Program-made: the position numbers and the translations under genes | Shown: positions 54,446-61,603 of the stretch, piece after piece | Layout of the letters: each line of letters begins with the position of its first letter | Numbering within the stretch: the first letter of the stretch is position 1 | Assembly: GCF_023935105.1 (NCBI RefSeq) | Contig: NZ_CP096040.1 | Span: 992,001 to 1,056,000 of the forward strand | DNA from: Caulobacter segnis | GTDB lineage: Bacteria > Pseudomonadota > Alphaproteobacteria > Caulobacterales > Caulobacteraceae | Reading direction: 5' to 3' | DNA: 64,000 nt | The notes under the pieces: model-generated | Told to the model about the DNA's origin: nothing | What the model saw: only the letters and a program-made list of their open reading frames with translations | Database searches by the model: none

Positions 54446-55435
54446 ATGCCGCCGAAGCCCGTCGCCGCTCCGATCAACGCCCTTCAGGGAAGCGCCTTCG
54501 TTCGCGCCGCCCAGGATGTCGCGCCGATCGACTTCCAGGCCGTCGCCCGCGCCCTGGGCGCGGCCGGCCATGCCTCCGACCTGGATCAGCGTCTGGCCGG
54601 CCGCTTCGCCCGTCCCGTCGCCGTCCGCGCCTTCGCCGACCGCATCGAGGCCACCGCCGCCGCGCTGCGGGCCCTGGGCGCCCGCGCTGGCGGGGTCTGC
54701 GTCGTCTCGGCCCTGGCCGATCCCGAAACCCTGGCCGGCGTCGCCGCCGCGGGCCTGAAGGCCTGGCTGGTCGACGTCGATCCGTTCAGCGCCATGTTCG
54801 ACACCGCCCACCTGCGCGAGCGCCTGCCCGAGGCGCCGGGGCCGCTGGAGGCTATCGTCCCCGCCGCCGCCCATGGCCGCGCGCCCGACATGCGCGCCTG
54901 GGCCGCCTTCCGCGCCGAGACCGGCCTGCCGATCCTGGTCGACGCCACCGGCGCCTTCGACGTGGTGATCGAGGCGCCTGTTCCTGTTGTCGTGGGCCTC
55001 CCCGCTGGGGCGGGCGTGTTCGTGGCCTGCGAGGACGCCACCCCGGTCAACGCCATCGAGGCGCGGCCCTTCGCTGGCGATGACGGCCTCTCGACCTGGC
55101 CCGGCCTGCGTCAGCGCCTGTGCGGCATGGCCCAGCAGCTGCGTGTCCTGTTGCTGGACAGCGGCGTCGGCTTCCAGCCCGGCTGGGGCATGAGCTGGAT
55201 CTCGCCGACCTGCGCGCTCAGCCTGCCCACCGACGACGCCGGCGCCGTGGCCTGGAGGCTTCAGGCCGCCGGCGTGGCGGCCAGCTGCGCCGTCCGCGAC
55301 CGCAACCTCGTCGCCGACGACACCCCGGCGGCCGACCGCCTGGCCGCCTCGACCGTGGTGCTGACCCTGGATCCGAACCTCGACATCGAGGCGCTGGACC
55401 GCCTATGCGACGCGCTGCGGGACGCGGTGGGCTAG
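54446..55435 (+). CDS. DegT/DnrJ-like protein lacking the PLP lysine (possible pseudoenzyme)
   Basis: 329 residues, Ala-rich, no signal peptide. I read a degenerate type I PLP-dependent fold of the DegT family. LKAWLVDVDPFSAMFDTAHL and the HGRAPDMRAWAAFRAETGLPILVDATGAFD block align by eye with the family's VDVDP..., GxPADM and GLPVIEDAAQAHG segments. Where the Schiff-base lysine should follow, the sequence reads VVVGLPAGAGVFVACED, with no lysine. The C-terminal half keeps an NPDLDIEALDRL-like ending. If the match holds, the protein would not be an aminotransferase. The family assignment is moderate. Confidence 0.5.
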   Translation: MPPKPVAAPINALQGSAFVRAAQDVAPIDFQAVARALGAAGHASDLDQRLAGRFARPVAVRAFADRIEATAAALRALGARAGGVCVVSALADPETLAGVAAAGLKAWLVDVDPFSAMFDTAHLRERLPEAPGPLEAIVPAAAHGRAPDMRAWAAFRAETGLPILVDATGAFDVVIEAPVPVVVGLPAGAGVFVACEDATPVNAIEARPFAGDDGLSTWPGLRQRLCGMAQQLRVLLLDSGVGFQPGWGMSWISPTCALSLPTDDAGAVAWRLQAAGVAASCAVRDRNLVADDTPAADRLAASTVVLTLDPNLDIEALDRLCDALRDAVG

Positions 55436-55492
55436 AGCCGGCCAGCGACTTGGCCTAAGCCTTCGCGCGTGGACCCACACCGAAGGCAAGTG

Positions 55493-55993
55493 ATGGCCGA
55501 AGACTTCTCCTGCGCGATCTGTGGCGATCGTCACGACAGCCTGTCCCGCGACTGGGGCTATGGCCTGCCCGACGAGGTCTGGGCCCTGTCCGAGGAAGAC
55601 CGCGAGGGCCAGGTCCGCTTCAACGACGACCTGTGCCAGTGGGGCGAGCGCGCTTTCATCCGCTGCATCCTGCCCGTGCCGCTGAAGGGCGCGGACGACT
55701 ATTTCGGCTGGGGCCCGTGGGTCGAGGTCGATGCCGAAGTGTTCGCGCGCTATCTCGAACTCTATGACGAGGACGGGCGCGAGGAGCCGCCGGTTCCCGG
55801 CAAGCTGGCCAACAAGCTGGAGGCCTATCCTGGCGTGACGCTGGGCACGCGCCTGCTGATCCAGTTCCAGGATCCCGGCGAGCGGCCGATCCTGACCCTG
55901 CTCGAAAGCGACAAGAGCCGCCTGGCGCAGGAGCAGCGCGACGGCATCGACGCCGCCCGACACCACGAGATCCTGGAGATCTGTAAGGCGTAG
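55493..55993 (+). CDS. DUF2199 domain protein
   Basis: 166 residues from the ATG at 55493, which has GAAGG before it; an upstream GTG at 55469 is weaker. The N-terminal FSCAICGDRHDSL resembles a small zinc-binding knuckle with only one CxxC pair visible. The rest matches the DUF2199 layout (DEVWALSEEDREGQVRFNDDLC, GWGPWVEVDAEVFARYLELY). Members are uncharacterised cytosolic proteins. Confidence 0.85.
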   Translation: MAEDFSCAICGDRHDSLSRDWGYGLPDEVWALSEEDREGQVRFNDDLCQWGERAFIRCILPVPLKGADDYFGWGPWVEVDAEVFARYLELYDEDGREEPPVPGKLANKLEAYPGVTLGTRLLIQFQDPGERPILTLLESDKSRLAQEQRDGIDAARHHEILEICKA

Positions 55994-56002
55994 AGCGGGT
56001 GT

Positions 56003-56036
56003 TTGACTCTTAAATCTATATATGTAGATTTAAGGA
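56003..56036 (+). promoter_or_regulatory. Promoter with perfect palindrome, probable PadR operator
   Basis: TTGACT (56003-56008) and TAGATT (56025-56030) are spaced 16 bases apart. Between and over them lies a perfect inverted repeat, CTTAAATCTA (56009-56018) and TAGATTTAAG (56025-56034) with a 6-base TATATG centre. This AT-rich site stands out in a high-GC sequence and touches the start of the PadR gene. PadR repressors usually bind such palindromes in their own promoters, so autorepression is likely. Transcription would begin at or very near the ATG, suggesting a leaderless message. Confidence 0.72.
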
Positions 56037-56339
56037 ATGCAGCGAAAACGCAAGCCCTCCCGGCAAGCCCTGGTCCTCTTCACCGCTCTCCTGGCCGATC
56101 AGTCGGCCTGGCGGCACGGCTATGACCTTTCGCGCGAAACGGGATTGGCGTCGGGCACGCTCTATCCCTTGTTGGCGCGCCTCCAGGCTGGGGGATTGCT
56201 GGAGGCCGAGTGGCAGGTGTCCGCCGAGCCTGGACGTCCATCCCGTCACGCGTATCGCCTGACCGCCGAGGGACGTTCGATCGCTCGCGAGGCGACTCAG
56301 GCGCAACCGATGATGATCCTGAAAGGAGCATTGGCATGA
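56037..56339 (+). CDS. PadR-family transcriptional regulator
   Basis: 100 residues, a short PadR of the winged-helix type. The core SGTLYPLLARLQAGGLLEAEW with RHAYRLTAEGRSIA forms the recognition helix and wing. The C-terminal dimerisation helix is short. The ATG lies 3 bases after a perfect palindrome. Its TGA overlaps the ATG of the next gene (ATGA), so the two are translationally coupled. The inducer is unknown. Confidence 0.93.
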   Translation: MQRKRKPSRQALVLFTALLADQSAWRHGYDLSRETGLASGTLYPLLARLQAGGLLEAEWQVSAEPGRPSRHAYRLTAEGRSIAREATQAQPMMILKGALA

Positions 56340-56884
56340 CGTGGGCGGAGCGCGTGGCCGATTTGGCGATCCGGGTCGCTCCGGAAGCGCGACGTGACTG
56401 GGCGTTGGCCGCAAGGGCCGAACTCGAGCATGTGCCAGCCTTCCGAAGCTTGGGCTTCGCGCTGGGTGGCCTGGCGGCGGCGATCGGCTGGCGAGTTGGT
56501 GATCCCTCGTTCCTGACGTTTGGGGCGCGTTGGGGCCTGGCTGCGGGCATGATGCTCTGGGCGGGACTGCTGGTCCGCTTGGCCCTGAAGTTGACGGCCG
56601 TGGACGCCGCTTTCGCGACCGGTGTGGGGATGTTGGGACTGGTCGCCGGCGTCGGCGCTATTCTCACGGCCTGGTTGGGGTTAGGTGTGGTGATCCGCGC
56701 GGGCGCGCCACTGCTGGCGCTGACGGTGGGATACGCGGGCCTCGTCGAACACCTGGCGCCGGACTACCCCTATCTGCGCTATTGCCGCGCCCTGTCGATC
56801 GAGATCGCCGTCCTGCTCGCCGCGGCCATCGGCGTGGCGACACTGGTCCGGGCTTACGGTCTCAAAGCCAGCCAGTCTTCTTGA
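56336..56884 (+). CDS. Membrane protein coupled to PadR
   Basis: 182 residues. A soluble N-terminal helix (RVAPEARRDWALAARAELEHV) precedes about four to five hydrophobic segments between residues 38 and 172. The start overlaps the padR stop and has AAAGGAG before it. The pairing of a small PadR with a short membrane protein whose N-terminus looks like PEARRDWALAARAELEHV recurs in proteobacteria. The role is unknown; a regulator of, or responder to, membrane state is inference. Its 3' end overlaps the convergent corA stop by 23 bases. Confidence 0.75.
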   Translation: MTWAERVADLAIRVAPEARRDWALAARAELEHVPAFRSLGFALGGLAAAIGWRVGDPSFLTFGARWGLAAGMMLWAGLLVRLALKLTAVDAAFATGVGMLGLVAGVGAILTAWLGLGVVIRAGAPLLALTVGYAGLVEHLAPDYPYLRYCRALSIEIAVLLAAAIGVATLVRAYGLKASQSS

Positions 56885-57830
56885 AGCGCCGGTACAGCAT
56901 CGCGCAGATGGCCGCGATCGCCGCCAGAACGCCGTAGTAGCCGTAGGCCCACTTCAGCTCGGGCATGTGCTCGAAGTTCATGCCGTAGATGCCGGCCACC
57001 GCCGTCGGCACGGCCAGGATGGCGGCCCAGGCGGCCAGCTGGCGGGTGATCACGCCCTGGCGCTGCTGCTCCAGCAGGCTGCTGATCTCGAACACCGAGG
57101 TCAGCACCTCGCGCAGGCCGTCGACCAGGATCTCGGTGCGCTGGATGTGGTCGCGCACGTCGCGGAAATAGGCCCGCACCTCGGTGTCGATGCAGGGCAG
57201 CTCGTGATGCTCCAGCGCGCTGACCACCTGGGTCATCGGGCCCAGCAGCTTCTTGAACTTCATCAGCGCCCGGCGAAGATTGAAGATGCGGGCGATCTCG
57301 GCGCGGCTGAGGAAGGCGTCCAGCGCCCGCCGCTCGAAGGCGTGCAGGTCTTCCTCGATGGTGTCGACGATCGGCATGTAGCCGTCGACGATGAAGTCCA
57401 GCACCGCGTGCAGCACATAGTCGACGCCGTGGGCCAGCAGGGCCGGGGCCGCCTCCAGCTGGGCGCGCAGCTCGGTATGGGCCCGGGCCGAACCGTGGCG
57501 GACGGTGATCAGGTGCCTGCGGCCGACGAAGAAGTCGGTCTCGCCATAGACGATGTGATCGTTGTCGAGGTGGGCGGTCTTGGCGACGACGAACAGCTGA
57601 TCGCCATAGACGTCGACCTTGGGCGTCTGGCGAGCATTCAGCGCGTCCTCGATCGCCAGCGGATGCAGGTGGAAGACCTGCTGCAGCACGCGCAGTTCGG
57701 CTTCGTCGGGCTCGACCAGGCCGATCCAGACGAACTCGCCGTCGCGCGGCGGCAGGCTGTCCGGATCGTCCAGGCTGAGCGGCCGGACGGCCTTGCCGTC
57801 GACATAGGCGCTGGCGGCGACGACGGTCAT
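56862..57830 (-). CDS. corA: CorA-family magnesium/cobalt transporter
   Basis: 322 residues. A large cytoplasmic N-terminal domain and long coiled helix are followed by two C-terminal membrane helices. The signature GMN is present in IYGMNFEHMPE (about residue 283), which forms the selectivity loop, and the final RRFKKTGWL is a basic tail. The ATG at 57830 (MTVVAASAYVDG) begins 8 bases after the adenine deaminase stop on the same strand, so the two share a transcript. The first-helix pore and acidic loop are intact. Confidence 0.92.
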   Translation of the reverse strand: MTVVAASAYVDGKAVRPLSLDDPDSLPPRDGEFVWIGLVEPDEAELRVLQQVFHLHPLAIEDALNARQTPKVDVYGDQLFVVAKTAHLDNDHIVYGETDFFVGRRHLITVRHGSARAHTELRAQLEAAPALLAHGVDYVLHAVLDFIVDGYMPIVDTIEEDLHAFERRALDAFLSRAEIARIFNLRRALMKFKKLLGPMTQVVSALEHHELPCIDTEVRAYFRDVRDHIQRTEILVDGLREVLTSVFEISSLLEQQRQGVITRQLAAWAAILAVPTAVAGIYGMNFEHMPELKWAYGYYGVLAAIAAICAMLYRRFKKTGWL

Positions 57831-57838
57831 GGCGGGCC

Positions 57839-58873
57839 TCAGTGCGCCGCCGCGTAGGCCTCGACCTTGGCCACCCGCTCGGCCTTCTCGGTCTCGCTGA
57901 GGAACGAGCCGGTGAAGCTGTTCTTGGCCAGGGTGACGACGTCCTCGCGGGTCAAGCCCACGGCGCCGGCCGTCGCCAGGTAGTTCTCGAGCAGGTAGCC
58001 GCCGAAATAGGCCGGGTCGTCGGAATTGACCGTCGCCTTCAGGCCCAGGCTCAGCATCGTCTTCAGCGGGTGGACGTCCAGGCTGGGCACGCCGCACAGT
58101 TTCAGGTTCGACAGCGGGCAGACGGTCAGGGTCGTCCCGTCCTTGACGAGGCGCGCGGTCAGGGCCTCGTCCTCCAGGGCGCGATTGCCGTGGTCGATGC
58201 GGTCGACCTTCACCAGGTCGATGGCTTCCCAGACATAGGCCGGCGGGCCTTCCTCGCCGGCGTGGGCCACGATCTTGAGGCCCAGGTCGCGAGCGGCCTG
58301 CAGGACGCGGGCGAACTTGGCGGGCGGGTGGCCGACCTCCGAGCTGTCCAGGCCGACGCCGGCCAGGTTCGACAGCCACGGCTTGGCCTGCTCCAGGGTC
58401 TCGAAGGCGCTCTCTTCCGACAGGTGGCGCAGGAAGCACAGGATCAGCTTGGAGGTGACGCCCAGGGTTTCCTCGGCCTCCTTCATCCCGGCCAGCAGGC
58501 CCTTCATCACCGTCTCGAAGGCGACGCCCCGATCGGTGTGGGTCTGGGGATCGAAGAAGATCTCGGCATGCGTGCCGCCGTCGGCCGCCAGGCGCTTGAA
58601 ATAGGCCAGGGCCAGGTCCTTGAAGTCGGCCTCGGTGATCAGCACGCCCGCGCCCTGATAGTAGATGTCCAGGAAGTCCTGCAGGTTCGAGAAGGCGTAG
58701 GCCGCGCGGATCTCGTCGACCGAACCGTAGGGCAGGGTGATCCCGTTGCGCTGGGCCAGCTCGAACATCAGCTCGGGTTCGAGGCTGCCCTCGATGTGCA
58801 TATGCAGCTCGGCCTTGGGCAGGCCCCTGACGAAGTTGGCGAAGTCGGCGGAAGCGGAGGTCGTGTCGGTCAT
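57839..58873 (-). CDS. Adenine deaminase (adenosine/AMP deaminase superfamily)
   Basis: 344 residues. A zinc amidohydrolase with metal ligands in ELHMHIEG (His24, His26), the catalytic Glu/His region HAGEEGPP (about residue 206), and the metal Asp in NSDDPAYFGG (about 288). Blocks such as FFDPQTHTDRG, FLRHLSEE, VGLDSSEVGHPP and CPLSNLKLCGV match the adenine deaminase group (Aah1 and Pseudomonas-type) rather than true adenosine deaminases. It would convert adenine to hypoxanthine in purine salvage. Many pipelines label such genes adenosine deaminase. Co-transcribed with corA. Confidence 0.88.
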   Translation of the reverse strand: MTDTTSASADFANFVRGLPKAELHMHIEGSLEPELMFELAQRNGITLPYGSVDEIRAAYAFSNLQDFLDIYYQGAGVLITEADFKDLALAYFKRLAADGGTHAEIFFDPQTHTDRGVAFETVMKGLLAGMKEAEETLGVTSKLILCFLRHLSEESAFETLEQAKPWLSNLAGVGLDSSEVGHPPAKFARVLQAARDLGLKIVAHAGEEGPPAYVWEAIDLVKVDRIDHGNRALEDEALTARLVKDGTTLTVCPLSNLKLCGVPSLDVHPLKTMLSLGLKATVNSDDPAYFGGYLLENYLATAGAVGLTREDVVTLAKNSFTGSFLSETEKAERVAKVEAYAAAH

Positions 58874-58990
58874 GCGGTTTTATGCGCGCGGGCGCGGGCG
58901 TCGATCAACCGGCATCACTGAAATCCTCTGGAAATGGCTTACGGCGCCGGTTAAGCCCGCAGCAGTTCAGCGTCGCTCGGGGGTGTGCCG

Positions 58991-60091
58991 ATGACTGTTT
59001 CCCAGAAGCTTCTGCCCGGCGTGCCGCTGGTGGAGTCGATGCTGTTCGGCGCCTCGCTGGATCAGATGGGCCTGACCAACGCCGAGCGCGACGTCGCCGT
59101 CCAGCTGCACGAGAAGGGTTTCGCGGTCTTCGATTTCCCGGACGAGGATCTCGACGCGCGTATCGACCGCATCAGGGCCGACCTGACGCCGCTCTACGAC
59201 TTCGACAGCTGGCGCGCGGCGGGCTGGGCGGCCAATGACGGCCTGCGGGTGCAGGACGCCTGGCGCACGAACGCGGACGTCCGCGCCATCGCCGCCAACC
59301 AGGCGGTGCTGGACCTGCTGTCCAAGCTCTACGGCCGCCGCGCCTTCCCGTTCCAGACGCTGAACTTCCCGGTCGGCACCCAGCAGCACGTCCACTCGGA
59401 CTCGATCCACTTCTCCAGCGCGCCCGAGCGCTTCATGTGCGGCGTCTGGCTGGCCCTGGAGGACATCCACGAGGACGCCGGCCCGCTGGTCTACTATCCG
59501 GGCTCGCACAAGTGGCCGATCCTCTACAACGACGCGATCGGCAAGGTGGTCGGGACCGATACGGCCGAGTTCGCCCAGCCGCCGTTCGAGGCGGCCTGGC
59601 GGGCGCTGATCGACGCGACCGGGACCCAGCCGGAATATTTCCGCCCCAGGAAGGGCCAGGCGCTGATCTGGGCGGCCAACCTGCTGCACGGCGGCAGCCG
59701 CCAGAACGACCCGGCCCGGACGCGGTGGTCGCAGGTCACGCACTATTATTTCGATGACTGCGCGTACTATACGCCGGCCTTCTCGGATCCGCTGATCGGC
59801 AATCTGGACCTGCGCGACATCGTCGATGTCTCGACCGGCGAAAGGGCGCCGAACATCTATGTCGACCGACCGATCGGGGAGGTTCCCCGTCGCGGCGCGA
59901 TCCAGCCGGCCGCCGCCACGGCGTCGGTCGTAAGTCCGAATCGGTGGGGATCCATGTTTTCGGCCAAGGCGCCGAAGGATTTCGACGCCCGGCGCTATCT
60001 GGAGCTGAACCCCGACGTGGCGGCTTCGGGCATGGATCCGCGCCGGCACTACGCCCGCCACGGCGCCCGCGAGCATCGGCGCTACAAGTAG
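58991..60091 (+). CDS. Phytanoyl-CoA dioxygenase (PhyH) family protein with NPDV-type C-terminal tail
   Basis: 366 residues from the ATG at 58991, behind GGGGGTG; a GTG at 58985 is possible. A jelly-roll Fe(II)/2-oxoglutarate oxygenase core spans about residues 30-270. It has the metal HxD in QHVHSDSIHFSS and the distal His in LLHGGSRQN, with an Arg downstream in PARTRWSQ for 2-oxoglutarate. The C-terminal 40 residues (DARRYLELNPDVAASG, then HYARHGAREHRRYK) match a short motif seen attached to diverse glycosyltransferases and surface proteins. The substrate is unknown; the tail hints at surface-polymer or glycan context. Confidence 0.85.
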   Translation: MTVSQKLLPGVPLVESMLFGASLDQMGLTNAERDVAVQLHEKGFAVFDFPDEDLDARIDRIRADLTPLYDFDSWRAAGWAANDGLRVQDAWRTNADVRAIAANQAVLDLLSKLYGRRAFPFQTLNFPVGTQQHVHSDSIHFSSAPERFMCGVWLALEDIHEDAGPLVYYPGSHKWPILYNDAIGKVVGTDTAEFAQPPFEAAWRALIDATGTQPEYFRPRKGQALIWAANLLHGGSRQNDPARTRWSQVTHYYFDDCAYYTPAFSDPLIGNLDLRDIVDVSTGERAPNIYVDRPIGEVPRRGAIQPAAATASVVSPNRWGSMFSAKAPKDFDARRYLELNPDVAASGMDPRRHYARHGAREHRRYK

Positions 60092-60092
60092 G

Positions 60093-60119
60093 CCGCCCCT
60101 CCCGTGAGGGGAGGGGCGG
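60093..60119. terminator. Bidirectional hairpin between convergent genes
   Basis: CCGCCCCTCCC (60093-60103) pairs with GGGAGGGGCGG (60109-60119) around a short loop. It lies between the stops of the PhyH gene and the small lipoprotein gene. No T-run on either side. Confidence 0.6.
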
Positions 60120-60127
60120 ACCGGGTC

Positions 60128-60430
60128 CTAGTGCGCGGCGTCCTTGGCCTTGTCGCCGGCCTTCTTGGCTTCGTCGCCAGCCTTTTCGGCGGCCTTGCCA
60201 GCATCGGCGGCGGCGTCGCCGGCGGCTTCCTTGGCCTGTTCAGTGGTGGCGGTGGCCGCTGCGTCGGCGCTGGCGTTGGCCGCATTGGCGGCGGCGGCCG
60301 CGGCGTTCTGGGCGTCGGCGGCGGCGGCGTTGCTTTGGGTCGCCGCCTCCTGGGCCTTCTCGGCCTTGTTCTCGCAGGCCATCACCGTCAGGCCCAGCGC
60401 GGCCACGGCCGCGATCGTCACGATACGCAT
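60128..60430 (-). CDS. Small Ala-rich lipoprotein
   Basis: 100 residues. A signal peptide ends in a lipobox, LTVMAC (Cys19). The mature part is one long Ala/Lys/Glu/Asp helix with heptad-like spacing and no Trp, Phe or Tyr, like small LEA-type or Lpp-like envelope proteins. The start lies behind an AGGAGATA ribosome-binding site. Pattern fits an abundant envelope structural or stress lipoprotein. The exact role is not known. Confidence 0.8.
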   Translation of the reverse strand: MRIVTIAAVAALGLTVMACENKAEKAQEAATQSNAAAADAQNAAAAAANAANASADAAATATTEQAKEAAGDAAADAGKAAEKAGDEAKKAGDKAKDAAH

Positions 60431-60514
60431 GAGTATCTCCTCCCAAGCCCGGCCTTGGCGCCGGGTGGGAAGATAATCCTGAGGCGGAGGTTCGGTTGCT
60501 TCTCCCCGTCGCGC

Positions 60515-61411
60515 TCAGGACATCGGCGGCGCGGGCGGCGGCGGGCCTTCGGGCAGGGGGATGAATTCGTCGTGGTCCAGGTCGGGCAGCTTCATGCGGC
60601 CAGCCTTCCAGTCGGCCTTGGCCTGCTCGATGCGGTCCTTGGACGACGAGACGAAGTTCCACTCGATGAAGCGCGGTCCGATCGGCTCGCCGCCCATCAG
60701 CATGACGGTCGAGCGCTCGAGGGCCTTGAAGACCACGGTGTCGCCCGGCGCGAAGACGGCCATCTGCAGGGCCGAGAGCTCGCGGCCGTCGACCTCGACG
60801 CGGCCGTCCGCCACATAGGCCGCGCGCTCGGAATACTCGGCGGGCAGGGCAGCAGTCGTGCCCGGCTCCAGTTCCCAGTGGACGTAGAACAGCGGCGAGA
60901 AGACCGGCACACTGGCCTTGGCGCCGAACGCCTCGCCGGCGATCAGCCGCGCCTTCAGCCCGCCGCTCTCGTAGGAGGGCAGCTCGGCCGACCCTTCGTG
61001 GTGGCTGAAGCTGGGCGCGGTCTCCTCATATTCCTTGGGCAGGGCGATCCAGGCCTGCATGCCGTCCATGCGGCCGCCCTGGCGACGCAGGGTCTCGAAG
61101 CGTTCGGAATGGGTGATGCCGCTGCCGGCGGTCATCCAGTTGACCTCGCCCGGCTTGATCACGGCCAGCGAGCCGACGCTGTCGCGGTGGGTGATCTCGC
61201 CCTGGAACAGGTACGACAGGGTGGAGAGGCCGATGTGCGGATGCGGGCGGACGTCGGCGCTCTTGGGAAAGCCCGGGGCGAATTCAGCGGGACCCATGTG
61301 GTCGAGGAAGGTGAACGGGCCGACCATCCGCCGCGCGTGGAAGGGCAGCACGCGGCCGACCTCGAAGTTTCCGATATCGTGGCGGCGGGCTTCGATGACG
61401 AGGTCGATCAT
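60515..61411 (-). CDS. Pirin family protein
   Basis: 298 residues, a bicupin. The N-terminal cupin carries metal-binding HPHIGLST (His57, His59), the further His in GEITHRDS and a Glu/His pair in GSGITHSERFE. The C-terminal pirin domain includes DGRVEVDGRELSAL and GGEPIGPRFIEWNFVSS. Pirins include quercetinases and redox-sensing factors; the substrate is unknown. Transcribed from the same strand as the MHS transporter but separated by a palindromic element. Confidence 0.93.
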   Translation of the reverse strand: MIDLVIEARRHDIGNFEVGRVLPFHARRMVGPFTFLDHMGPAEFAPGFPKSADVRPHPHIGLSTLSYLFQGEITHRDSVGSLAVIKPGEVNWMTAGSGITHSERFETLRRQGGRMDGMQAWIALPKEYEETAPSFSHHEGSAELPSYESGGLKARLIAGEAFGAKASVPVFSPLFYVHWELEPGTTAALPAEYSERAAYVADGRVEVDGRELSALQMAVFAPGDTVVFKALERSTVMLMGGEPIGPRFIEWNFVSSSKDRIEQAKADWKAGRMKLPDLDHDEFIPLPEGPPPPAPPMS

Positions 61412-61486
61412 GGGTCGGCTCCGGCGAAATTCGCGGGGAACTTAGCCGGGAGTTGCTGTCCCAGTCTTGTGCAATTCACACCCGAT

Positions 61487-61592
61487 CGCTCATCCCCGCG
61501 AAAGCGGGGACCCAAGCCGAGTCCGAAGGTGAAGCGCCGCCGAGCCGCATCCTGACAGCCCGCTTGGATCCCCGCTTTCGCGGGGATGAGCG
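61487..61592. repeat. Palindromic repeat element, copy 2 (CGCTCATCCCCGCG family)
   Basis: Arms 61487-61517 and 61562-61592 are reverse complements at 30 of 31 positions. Each holds the CCCCGC..GCGGGG hairpin. The outer arms and right flank (GGTGTTTG) match the element at 52649-52756, while the interiors are only partly similar. It sits in the 192-base gap between the transporter stop and the pirin start. Confidence 0.93.
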
Positions 61593-61603
61593 GTGTTTGT
61601 GTT

